From Roseiarcus sp049514155 (lineage in GTDB: Bacteria; Pseudomonadota; Alphaproteobacteria; Rhizobiales; Beijerinckiaceae), in NCBI RefSeq assembly GCF_049514155.1, contig NZ_JBEKVH010000062.1, positions 1 through 20,730 of the forward strand: a stretch of DNA of 20,730 nt, in the 5' to 3' direction. Positions 1 to 6,440 of the stretch are shown here, piece by piece; within the stretch, counting starts at the first letter, position 1, and every line of letters starts with the position of its first letter. A program made the translations under genes and the position numbers. The notes beneath the pieces were generated by a model. It saw only the letters and a list, made by a program, of their open reading frames with translations, did not search any database and was not told the origin of the DNA.

Positions 1-799
1 GATCGGCGTCAACGTGTTTCCGCCGACTGTGGAGCGCGAGCTCAACGTGCTGAAGGTCGACGCGGCCAGCGTCCGTGCCCTGCAGATCGAGAAGCTGCAA
101 CGGCTGCGCGCCGAGCGCGACGAGGCGCGCACGCAAGCCGCCTTGAACGCTCTCACCGAGGGCGCGAAGGGGAGCGCCAATCTCTTACAACTCTCCGTCG
201 AAGCGGCGCGGGCCAAGGCGACCGTCGGCGAGATTTCGCTGGCGATGGAGAAGGCGTTCGGCCGCCACGTCGCCGAAGCGAAATCGATTTCCGGCGTCTA
301 TCTCGCCGAAGCGGGCGACGGAGACGACGCCAACCGGCGCGTCATCGCCATGACCCGGGCCTTCGCCGAGAACGAAGGCCGGCCGCCGCGCATTCTGGTG
401 GCGAAGATGGGCCAGGACGGCCACGACCGCGGCCAGAAGATCATCGCCTCGGCGTTCGCCGACTTTGGCTTCGAGGTCGAGATCGGCCCGTTGTTCGCCA
501 CGCCCGAGGAAGTCGCAGCGCTCGCGGCGGAGAAACGCGTCGACATCGTCGGCGTCTCGTCGCTCGCCGCGGGGCATCTCGCGCTGGCGCCGGCGCTGAA
601 GGCGGCGTTGACGGCGGTCGGCCTCGGCGAGGCGCTGGTCGTCGTCGGCGGCGTCGTGCCCGAGCAGGATTTCGCGCCTTTGCGCGCCGCCGGCGTCGAC
701 GCGATCTTTCCGCCCGGCACGGCGATCGCCGCATCGGCGCAGAGCCTGATCGAGCGGCTCAACCAGCGGCGCGGTTACGTCCAGCGCGGCGCGGTGTGA
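1..799 (+). CDS. mcmA: Methylmalonyl-CoA mutase large subunit, C-terminal part (5' end outside window)
   Basis: This is the 3' end of a gene whose start lies to the left; the reading frame is open from base 2. The enzyme interconverts (R)-methylmalonyl-CoA and succinyl-CoA with adenosylcobalamin, in propionate and branched-chain catabolism or the ethylmalonyl-CoA pathway. The visible 266 residues hold the end of the catalytic domain (IGVN followed by a linker rich in RLRAERDEA) and the whole B12-binding domain. The cobalamin-binding DxHxxG motif reads GQDGHDRG, with the axial-ligand His at 422-424. The downstream VGVSSLAAGH and VVVGGVVP stretches are the usual dimethylbenzimidazole-pocket segments. 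The wording GQDGHDRG fits methylmalonyl-CoA mutase better than the related ethylmalonyl-CoA mutase (MeaA/Ecm), which from memory carries GLDGHSNG at this place. The gene ends with TGA at 797-799 and no downstream partner follows. Confidence 0.93.
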   Translation, partial: IGVNVFPPTVERELNVLKVDAASVRALQIEKLQRLRAERDEARTQAALNALTEGAKGSANLLQLSVEAARAKATVGEISLAMEKAFGRHVAEAKSISGVYLAEAGDGDDANRRVIAMTRAFAENEGRPPRILVAKMGQDGHDRGQKIIASAFADFGFEVEIGPLFATPEEVAALAAEKRVDIVGVSSLAAGHLALAPALKAALTAVGLGEALVVVGGVVPEQDFAPLRAAGVDAIFPPGTAIAASAQSLIERLNQRRGYVQRGAV

Positions 800-845
800 G
801 GTTGGAGCGGATTGCGGTTGCGTGGGATCGCGCCATCCGGTTATT

Positions 846-923
846 GCGCGCAGCCACGAAGCGATCCAGGCGTCCATAGGGCTCGAGCCTTTCGAACCCC
901 GGGATCGCTTCGCGGCTGCGCGC
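846..923. repeat. REP-like intergenic inverted repeat
   Basis: Two 22-base arms, 846-867 and 902-923, are inverted copies of each other with one mismatch (GCGCGCAGCC-A/G-CGAAGCGATCC). The 34-base spacer contains a further palindrome, GGCTCGAGCC at 880-889, so a long stem or cruciform could form. It sits in the gap between the mutase gene and a small gene. Size, GC content and GGATCGCTTCG wording resemble the dispersed REP/BIME-type elements common in Bradyrhizobium-like genomes. Membership in a multi-copy family is inference, because I see only one copy here. It could also act as a transcription stop for the mutase gene, although no T-run follows. Confidence 0.6.
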
Positions 924-1085
924 ATCGCGTTGATGGCGACATCGGCAGAACGCAAATTGCTCTGAGGCGCAACAGCCGCGGTGGCGCAAGCGTGTCAGGC
1001 GTCCCATTTTGGCGCACACGGCGCATTACGTAATCGGCCCCCGTATTGCGCTTGACACCGTGATTTCCCGTCGGGAGAGATTGCG

Positions 1086-1292
1086 GTGGGCGAAAAAATC
1101 TACGCGATTGTCGATCGGACAATCGAATATACGCGCGAGCTGCTGGAGACGTCGCAGATCGACTGGGCAGTTGCGCGCGTGGGGCTCGACAGGATTCACG
1201 ACTCGCTAGCCTGCGAGTCGCCGGGCCATCCCGCCCTCGATCGACTGCGCGATTTCATCGTCGAGCAGGATCGCATTTACCGGCCGCACTGA
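1086..1292 (+). CDS. Small protein of unknown function (68 aa)
   Basis: A 68-residue frame starts with GTG at 1086, six bases after a Shine-Dalgarno-like GGGAGA (1074-1079), and ends in TGA at 1290-1292. The product is charged, soluble-looking and probably alpha-helical: an N-terminal MGEKIYAIVDRTIEYTREL segment followed by a helix-rich half ending in FIVEQDRIYRPH. It has no cysteine pair, signal peptide or membrane segment, and I do not recognise a family. A TTGACA hexamer lies at 1052-1057, but no convincing -10 box sits at the right distance. In favour of a real gene are the ribosome binding site and the non-repetitive composition; its short length is the main doubt. Confidence 0.5.
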   Translation: MGEKIYAIVDRTIEYTRELLETSQIDWAVARVGLDRIHDSLACESPGHPALDRLRDFIVEQDRIYRPH

Positions 1293-1338
1293 GGCCGCAG
1301 CGCTCTCGCTCGGTAGGGAGCGAATTCGCTCAGCGGCC
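1293..1338. terminator. Possible bidirectional terminator hairpin between convergent genes
   Basis: Nested inverted repeats lie between the stop codons of the small gene (1292) and the convergent YbhB gene (1330). The outer stem is GGCCGC (1293-1298) with GCGGCC (1333-1338), followed by AGCG (1299-1302) with CGCT (1327-1330). The inner hairpin is CGCTC (1307-1311) with GAGCG (1318-1322). The position suits a shared stop signal. There is no clear T-run on either side, so this is only a candidate. Confidence 0.35.
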
Positions 1339-1842
1339 GTACAATCCGGTCAGCCTCGCCTTGGCCAGCGTGTGGAAGTGCAGGTTGAAGCCGACCACAG
1401 CGGCGGAGGATTGCTCTTCGGCGTCGAGCTTGGCGACGTCGACGGCGAACATGGTGAACTGGTAGCGATGCGGTTTGTCGCCGGGCGGCGGGCAGGGGCC
1501 GCCATAGCCGACTACGCCGTAGTCGGTGCGGCTCTGCACCGCGCCCTTCGGCGCCGCCGCGCTCTTGGGATCGCCGGCGCCGCGAGGCAGGCGCGTGACG
1601 GTCGCCGGAATGTTGAACACGACCCAATGCCAGAAGCCGCTGCCGGTTGGGGCGTCGGGATCGTAGCACGTCAGCGCGAAACTCTTAGTCTCGGGCGGCG
1701 CGCCCGACCAGCTCAGCGCCGGCGAGATGTTGCCGCCGGCGCAGCCGAACCCGTTAAACGTGTGCATCGCGCCGATGAGTTCGCCCTCGGCAATGTCGGA
1801 GCTGGCCAATATGAATCCGGCGGTCGTCGTCTGCGCGCTCAT
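1330..1842 (-). CDS. YbhB/YbcL family PEBP-like (Raf kinase inhibitor-like) protein
   Basis: A 170-residue protein of the phosphatidylethanolamine-binding protein superfamily, bacterial YbhB/YbcL branch. The two family signatures are intact: CYDPDAPTGSGFWHWVVFNI (conserved region 1, with DPDAP) and GYGGPCPPPGDKPHRYQF (conserved region 2, G-P-x-P-P-x-x-x-H-R-Y). The length is close to the roughly 160 residues usual for the family. No signal peptide is visible, so it is probably cytosolic. The molecular role of bacterial members is poorly defined; small-ligand or anion binding is the usual suggestion. The ATG at 1842 is preceded by a strong Shine-Dalgarno (GGGGAGAG), which fixes the start. The gene is divergent from the aldo/keto reductase gene and convergent with the small gene on its other side. 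Confidence 0.93.
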   Translation of the reverse strand: MSAQTTTAGFILASSDIAEGELIGAMHTFNGFGCAGGNISPALSWSGAPPETKSFALTCYDPDAPTGSGFWHWVVFNIPATVTRLPRGAGDPKSAAAPKGAVQSRTDYGVVGYGGPCPPPGDKPHRYQFTMFAVDVAKLDAEEQSSAAVVGFNLHFHTLAKARLTGLYGR

Positions 1843-1891
1843 CGGACTCTCCCCAATCCATTGGCCCGCCGCGAGCGCGGCGGTTCAACCG

Positions 1892-1919
1892 ATTGTGCTG
1901 ACTGGCGAGGGATTGGCAA
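1892..1919 (-). promoter_or_regulatory. Candidate promoter for the YbhB gene
   Basis: On the minus strand, TTGCCA (1914-1919, five of six matches to TTGACA) is followed after 16 bases by CACAAT (1892-1897, four of six to TATAAT). Transcription would begin about 45 bases before the ATG at 1842. This is a consensus match only. Confidence 0.35.
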
Positions 1920-1966
1920 GCGCCGAAGCGCCTGCGCTTCGCGCAATCAATTGTGACGAAGGCGAT

Positions 1967-1996
1967 TTGACGAGCGCGCGAAGCCGATTGTATGAC
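1967..1996 (+). promoter_or_regulatory. Candidate promoter for the aldo/keto reductase-fucU pair
   Basis: TTGACG (1967-1972) and TATGAC (1991-1996) are separated by 18 bases, a fair sigma-70-type match. A start site near 2003 would suit translation from the ATG at 2043. It would rule out the more upstream ATG at 1992, which lies inside the -10 box. Confidence 0.4.
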
Positions 1997-2042
1997 GAAA
2001 TGCTTGCGCGACGAGAAGCGTTCGGTCGACGCGGAGGAAGCC

Positions 2043-3095
2043 ATGCGGGAGGCCAAATTTGCGCGCGCAGGGCGCAAACGCAATCTTGCGGCGCGCTCCG
2101 GGGCGATGCTGCAATTCACCGAACTCGGCTTCGGCGCTGGGCCGCTCGGCAACCTCTACCGGCCGATGACGGAGAAGGAGGCGCGCGCGACCCTCGACGC
2201 CGCCTGGGCGGTCGGCTGCCGCCACTACGACACCGCGCCTATCTACGGCCTCGGGCTCTCCGAGACGCGGCTGAACGGATTCCTGCGCGCCAAGCCGCGC
2301 GACGCCTTTGTGATCTCGACCAAGGTCGGTCGACTGCTGCATCTCTGCCAGCCCGAGGAACGCTCGTTTCAAACCGGGTTCTTCGAGACGCCGTCCCGTC
2401 GCGAAAGCTTCGATTACAGTTACGACGGCGTGATGCGCTCGCTCGAATTCTCGCTCGAGCGGCTCGGTCTCGACCGCGTCGACATCGTCTATTGTCATGA
2501 CGTCGACGTCTTCACCCATGGCACGCGGGAAGCGGCCGACGCGCGCGCGCGCGAATTCATGGAAGGCGGCTACAAGGCGCTGGCGAAGTTGCGCGACAGC
2601 GGCGCGATTCGGGCGATCGGGGCCGGGATCAACGAGTGGGAGGTCGCCGAGACGCTGGCGCGCGCCGGCGATTTCGACGTGTTCCTGCTCGCCGGCCGCT
2701 ACACCCTGCTCGAGCAGGAGGCGTTGCAGTCGTTCCTGCCGTATTGCGTCGACAAGAAAATCGGCGTCGTCATCGGCGGGCCGTTCAATTCTGGCGTTCT
2801 CGCCACCGGACCCAAACGCGGCGCCCGCTACGACTACCGGCCGGCGCCGCCGGCCGTGCTCGAGCGCGTGCGCCGCATTGAGACGGTCTGCAAGGCCCAC
2901 GGCGTCAAGCTGGCGGAGGCCGCGCTGCGCTTCCCGCTCAGCCATCCAGCGATCGTCAGCGTCATTCCAGGCGGCCAGAAACCGGGCGAAGTGCGGCGAA
3001 ACGCCGCGATGCTCAGCGCCCAAATACCAGCGGCGATGTGGCGGGAGCTGAAGGCCAAAGGCCTTTTGCGCGCCGACGCGCCAACTCCACGTTGA
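2043..3095 (+). CDS. Aldo/keto reductase, L-fucose / D-threo-aldose dehydrogenase-like
   Basis: A 350-residue NAD(P)-dependent aldo/keto reductase of the group that includes D-threo-aldose 1-dehydrogenase, L-fucose dehydrogenase and pyridoxal 4-dehydrogenase. The catalytic tetrad is visible: Asp63 and Tyr68 in HYDTAPIYG, Lys94 in ISTKVGR and His152 in VYCHDVDVF. The N-terminal FTELGFGAGPLGNLYR segment is typical of this group. The start at 2043 is chosen because GGAGG (2033-2037) sits five bases before it and because it gives the family's usual N-terminus; an in-frame ATG at 1992 would add 17 unusual residues and overlap the candidate promoter. The downstream fucU-type gene begins 11 bases after the stop, with its ribosome binding site abutting the TGA. 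This points to one transcript and to a fucose-like aldose as substrate. The exact sugar is inferred, not shown. Confidence 0.88.
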   Translation: MREAKFARAGRKRNLAARSGAMLQFTELGFGAGPLGNLYRPMTEKEARATLDAAWAVGCRHYDTAPIYGLGLSETRLNGFLRAKPRDAFVISTKVGRLLHLCQPEERSFQTGFFETPSRRESFDYSYDGVMRSLEFSLERLGLDRVDIVYCHDVDVFTHGTREAADARAREFMEGGYKALAKLRDSGAIRAIGAGINEWEVAETLARAGDFDVFLLAGRYTLLEQEALQSFLPYCVDKKIGVVIGGPFNSGVLATGPKRGARYDYRPAPPAVLERVRRIETVCKAHGVKLAEAALRFPLSHPAIVSVIPGGQKPGEVRRNAAMLSAQIPAAMWRELKAKGLLRADAPTPR

Positions 3096-3106
3096 AGGAG
3101 CCAACC

Positions 3107-3538
3107 ATGTTGAAATCGATTGATCCCCTGCTCGGCCCGGACCTTCTCTATGTCCTGCAGGCGATGGGGCACGGCGACGAGCTGACGATCGTCGACGCGA
3201 ACTATCCCGCCCAATCCGCCGGTCCCGACGTCATTCGCCTCGACGTCGACGCGACGCGGACGCTCGACGCGGTGTTGAGCGTCTTGCCGCTCGACACCTT
3301 CGTTCCCGAGGCGTGCTGGCGTATGCAGGTCGTCGACCATCCGAACCAGGAAGAACCGATCTTCGCTGAATTCCGCGCCATCATCGCCCGCCGCGAGGGG
3401 CCGCAGTTCAAGCTCGGCGGCATCGAGCGCTTCGCCTTTTACGAGCGCGCCAAACACAGCTTCGCCATCCTGTCGACCGCCGAGCGCCGACTTTACGGCA
3501 ACATCATCCTCAAGAAGGGCGTGATCCGCCCCGACTGA
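3107..3538 (+). CDS. fucU: RbsD/FucU family sugar mutarotase (L-fucose mutarotase-like)
   Basis: A 143-residue protein matching FucU along its length. It begins MLKSIDPLLGPDLLYVL and carries the AMGHGDELTIVDANYPA signature, with the catalytic-site His22 and Asp24. The C-terminal FYERAKHSFAIL and LYGNIILKKGVI blocks are also family-typical. FucU enzymes interconvert the alpha and beta anomers of L-fucose (RbsD those of ribose), feeding the correct anomer to the next enzyme. The ATG at 3107 is preceded by AAGGAG (3095-3100), which touches the stop codon of the upstream reductase gene. Cytosolic decameric assembly is known for the family. The pairing with an aldose dehydrogenase suggests that it supplies beta-L-fucose or a related sugar for oxidation to the lactone. 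Confidence 0.92.
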   Translation: MLKSIDPLLGPDLLYVLQAMGHGDELTIVDANYPAQSAGPDVIRLDVDATRTLDAVLSVLPLDTFVPEACWRMQVVDHPNQEEPIFAEFRAIIARREGPQFKLGGIERFAFYERAKHSFAILSTAERRLYGNIILKKGVIRPD

Positions 3539-3562
3539 CGAGACGGCGTTGCAATGCCGCAG

Positions 3563-3588
3563 GCGCGCGGGAACTGCTCTCCGCGCGC
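3563..3588. terminator. Possible hairpin terminator downstream of fucU
   Basis: A perfect 8-base stem, GCGCGCGG (3563-3570) with CCGCGCGC (3581-3588), and a 10-base loop lie 25 bases after the fucU stop and before the convergent MetE-like gene ends at 3648. It has no T-run, so rho-independent termination is uncertain. Confidence 0.35.
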
Positions 3589-3647
3589 GATGCTGATCGC
3601 GCGGGCGATGGCGGCGCTCCATTCGCGAACGGCTGAGGCCGCGCCGC

Positions 3648-4763
3648 TCAGGCGTCGGCCCACACTTCGCGCGCGACCGCGACGCAGCGCTCGAGCTTGC
3701 GCCACTCGTCGGCCTCGGCGAGGTCGTTGCCGTGCGCGGTCGAGGAGAAGCCGCACTGGTGGCTCAGCGCGCATTGCTCGAGCGCGACGTATTTCGACGC
3801 TTCGTCGATGCGCCGCTTGACCGCGTCCTTGGGTTCGGCCTCGGGATGTTTGGAGCTCATCAGCCCGAGGACGATCGTCTTGCCCTTCGGCGTGAAGCGC
3901 AGCGGCGCGAAGTCGCCCGAGCGCTCGTCGTCGTATTCGAGGAAGAAGCCGTCGATCTTCATTTCGTTGAGCAGAATTTCGGCGACCGGCTCGTAGCCGC
4001 CCTCGGCGACCCAGGCGCTCTTGAAATTACCGCGGCAGAGATGGACCGAGATCGTCATGTCCTTCGGCCGGTCGCGGATCGCGTCATTGACCAAACGGCA
4101 GTAGAGCCGGGTGAGCGCGTCAGGATCGTCGCCGCGGGCGCGCGTGCTCTCGCGGATCTTCGGATCGCAGAGATAGGCGAGATTGGTGTCGTCGAGCTGC
4201 AGGTAGCGGCAGCCGCGCGCCGCCAGATCGGCGATCTCGTCGCGATAGGCGGCGGTGAGATCGACGTAGAACGGTTCGAGGTCGGGATAGGCGCTCTCGC
4301 TGATCGCCTGCCGGCCGCCGCGGAAATGCAGCATCGACGGCGCCGGGATGCAGACCTTCGGCGTCCTGGTCACGACGCTCTTGAGGAAGTCGAAGTCGGG
4401 GCCCTGGATCGGCTTGGCGTGGCGGATCTTGCCTTCGACGTGCATGGTCGGCGGCTTGAAGCCGACTTCGCTGCCGTCGTCCTTGCGGAATTTGGCGACG
4501 AACTCGCCGTAGTGGGTCTCGACGCCGTCGAGCCGTTCGAGGAAGTCGACGTGGAAATAGGTGCGGCGGAATTCGCCGTCGGTGATCCCCTTGAGGCCAA
4601 CGTTTTCCTGCGCGCGCACGACCTCGCGGATGCATGCGTCCTCGATCGCGCGCAGTTCCCCGGCCGGCAGGGTCTTGGCGAAAAATCTCTCGCGCGCCGC
4701 CCTCAGCCGCTCGGGGCGGAGAAAGCTGCCGACATGATCGGCGCGGAATGGCGGCTGGGTCAT
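3648..4763 (-). CDS. Short MetE-like (cobalamin-independent methionine synthase family) methyltransferase
   Basis: A 371-residue protein corresponding only to the C-terminal catalytic barrel of MetE; full-length MetE is about 750 residues. It starts MTQPPFRADHVGSFLRP. The zinc/thiol-binding residues are present: His241 and Cys243 in SVHLCRGN, Glu276 in FFLEYDD, and Cys337 in SHQCGFSS. YLQLDDTN stands at the place of the substrate-binding Asp region. Members are usually annotated as 5-methyltetrahydropteroyltriglutamate-homocysteine methyltransferase-like. Whether they use a folate, methylcobalamin or another methyl donor cannot be read from the sequence, because the N-terminal half that helps bind polyglutamyl folate is missing. 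The start at 4763 is supported by AGGGAGGA just upstream; a frame extending further upstream has no such support. The universal stress protein gene lies 79 bases upstream on the same strand. Confidence 0.88.
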   Translation of the reverse strand: MTQPPFRADHVGSFLRPERLRAARERFFAKTLPAGELRAIEDACIREVVRAQENVGLKGITDGEFRRTYFHVDFLERLDGVETHYGEFVAKFRKDDGSEVGFKPPTMHVEGKIRHAKPIQGPDFDFLKSVVTRTPKVCIPAPSMLHFRGGRQAISESAYPDLEPFYVDLTAAYRDEIADLAARGCRYLQLDDTNLAYLCDPKIRESTRARGDDPDALTRLYCRLVNDAIRDRPKDMTISVHLCRGNFKSAWVAEGGYEPVAEILLNEMKIDGFFLEYDDERSGDFAPLRFTPKGKTIVLGLMSSKHPEAEPKDAVKRRIDEASKYVALEQCALSHQCGFSSTAHGNDLAEADEWRKLERCVAVAREVWADA

Positions 4764-4842
4764 CGTAGTCCTCCCTGATCTGGTTGGGCGAGGTTCTACC
4801 AGAGCAGGGGGCATTGGCAATCCGCGGACCTTGCGCGGGGCG

Positions 4843-5700
4843 TCAGCCGACCGGCACGGCCAGCAGCGGCCAACGCGCGTCCTCCAGCACCTGCGCGCTG
4901 GCGCTGCCGCGCACCGCGTCGAGCAGGCCGTGGCGACCAGCCGTCGGCATGGCGATCGCGTCGACCTGGAGTTCGTCGGCGGCGGCGAGGATGGTTTCGA
5001 CCACCGCGCCGTCGCGCAGCAGGATCGGCATGTCGAGGGTGACGTCGTTCTCGTCGACGAGAGCGGGAGGGCGCTTGCCGACATGCATGAGCCTGATTTC
5101 AGCGCCGCTGTCGATCAGCGCCAGCATCGCTTGGATGCGGCGGATCGCCGGAACGCTGTCGAGGCCGCTGGCGATCGGCATCAGGATCCGCTTGAGGCCG
5201 ATGGCGCCGGTCTTCGGGTCGACGAACCCGCGCCGGCCTTCGCGCAGGAACAGGCTCATCATCCGCCCCTTGCGCAGCAAACTGGTGTGGACCGACGCGT
5301 CGGTCCAACGGGTCAGCGCCTTGTTGGGGTAGTTGGCGAGAACGACCAGATTGCAGAACGCGTCCTCGAGATATTCGAGGATGCCGGCGCGGGCGTTGCG
5401 CGCGGCGACGCTGACGCTCGACACTTGCAGGTCGAGGTCCTTCTCCCAGCGGTCGTAGGCGGCGTCCGGCCCCAGCACGCCCCAGCCGACCAACAGGTCG
5501 CGAACTTGGCGTAACCCCTGCGTCGGCGAATAGAACGACTGGTTGTCGACCCGGACCAGCAGCAGCCGCAGGATCGACTTCGACGCCAGCGCCATCGCGA
5601 CGGCGTGGGCCATCGCGGCGGCGTCGCCCGGCGCAAAATCAGTTGGATGGACGATGACCGGACGTTGCGGACTGGCTGGCGCCATGGTTTGTTCCGCCAT
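4843..5700 (-). CDS. Universal stress protein (UspA-like) with two tandem domains
   Basis: A 285-residue cytosolic protein built from two UspA-type alpha/beta domains. The first covers roughly residues 12-150, starting RPVIVHPTDFAPGDAAAMAHAV. The second covers roughly residues 165-285, starting LKRILMPIASGLDSVPAIRRI and ending in VDAIAMPTAGRHG and GSASAQVLEDARWPLLAVPV. The C-terminal nucleotide-loop motif is compressed: GRHG is followed after only six residues by GS, where the ATP-binding form has about nine, so ATP binding is uncertain. Family members help survival under stress by unclear mechanisms. ATG at 5700 is used here, but neither it nor ATG at 5685 has a strong ribosome binding site. 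The gene lies between a secreted-protein gene upstream and the MetE-like gene downstream, all on the minus strand with gaps of about 50 and 80 bases, so co-transcription is possible. Confidence 0.82.
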   Translation of the reverse strand: MAEQTMAPASPQRPVIVHPTDFAPGDAAAMAHAVAMALASKSILRLLLVRVDNQSFYSPTQGLRQVRDLLVGWGVLGPDAAYDRWEKDLDLQVSSVSVAARNARAGILEYLEDAFCNLVVLANYPNKALTRWTDASVHTSLLRKGRMMSLFLREGRRGFVDPKTGAIGLKRILMPIASGLDSVPAIRRIQAMLALIDSGAEIRLMHVGKRPPALVDENDVTLDMPILLRDGAVVETILAAADELQVDAIAMPTAGRHGLLDAVRGSASAQVLEDARWPLLAVPVG

Positions 5701-5749
5701 TGAGGCCGCGGCATTGTGACCACCGGGCGTTGAGCGAGGCTGGAGCGGC

Positions 5750-6280
5750 CTATTCCGGGGAAACGACGACCGCGATGTCGGGATCGCCGACGCCGGTCAG
5801 TTGCAGCGTTGCCGGTTCGGCGGCGATTCGGAACTTGACGCTTTTGCGCGCGTTGGCGCAGCCGGTCGCCTCGGAGAAGGCGACCGCCTTGAGGAACTTG
5901 CCGTCCTGGACGACGTCGATCCAGCCTCCCGCCGACAGGGTGACCTTGTAGACCCCCGCCGCTGCGGGGGCGTCGAGGGCGAAGGCCCCCGCGTAGCTCG
6001 GCGAGAACTTGGGCGGCCGCTCCGGCGCCAGCGCGAGCTTGGCCTCGGCGAACGGGATGAGCTTCAGCCGCGCCCCGGCGTCGGCCGGCAGCGTCGCGCC
6101 GGGCGCGAGCGGCCCGGCGGCCGGAGCGGCGAGCGCCGCCTGCTCGTGGGCGATCGGCCACTTGAACTGGTCGCAGCCGCTCGATTCCGCCGCCGCGGCG
6201 ACGCCTGATCCCAACAGCCAGCCGGCGTAGCCCGCGCTCAAGAGCCCGGCGGCGAGCAGGATGCGAAGCCTCGCTCCCAT
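5750..6280 (-). CDS. Secreted/periplasmic protein of unknown function (176 aa)
   Basis: I do not recognise the family with confidence. The N-terminus is a clear signal peptide: basic MGARLR, a hydrophobic stretch, then GVAAAAES with probable cleavage near residue 31. The mature part, about 145 residues, is Ala/Pro-rich at first. It then turns into a likely beta-rich domain (GVYKVTLSAGGWIDVVQDGK, then FRIAAEPATLQLTGVGDPDIAVV). Exactly two cysteines occur, Cys36 and Cys141, both in the mature region, which would suit a periplasmic disulfide. The final segment resembles carbohydrate- or ligand-binding beta-sandwich wording, but this is only an impression. The start is supported by GGGGGAGAAGG upstream. 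It is divergent from the inositol-phosphatase-like gene (160 bases apart) and may lead the minus-strand group. Confidence 0.75.
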   Translation of the reverse strand: MGARLRILLAAGLLSAGYAGWLLGSGVAAAAESSGCDQFKWPIAHEQAALAAPAAGPLAPGATLPADAGARLKLIPFAEAKLALAPERPPKFSPSYAGAFALDAPAAAGVYKVTLSAGGWIDVVQDGKFLKAVAFSEATGCANARKSVKFRIAAEPATLQLTGVGDPDIAVVVSPE

Positions 6281-6440
6281 GGCCTTCTCCCCCGGCGGCC
6301 TGATCGCCGCCGGGCGGCATAATGACGGTGGCCGGGTCCGGGTTCAACCCGCCGCGACAGGGGCTGTGGCCGCGCCCAAGTTGCGCCGCCGGTCCCCATC
6401 CCCTAAAGCGACCGCCAATTCCCCCTGGAAACCCCCCGCG

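Noticed and set aside
1052..1057. TTGACA as a -35 box for the small 68-residue gene
   Set aside because: No acceptable -10 hexamer lies 15-19 bases downstream, where the sequence is the GGGAGA ribosome-binding region.
3038..3106. Upstream in-frame extension of the fucU gene
   Set aside because: It overlaps the end of the reductase gene, and the ATG at 3107 has an AAGGAG site and gives the exact FucU N-terminus.
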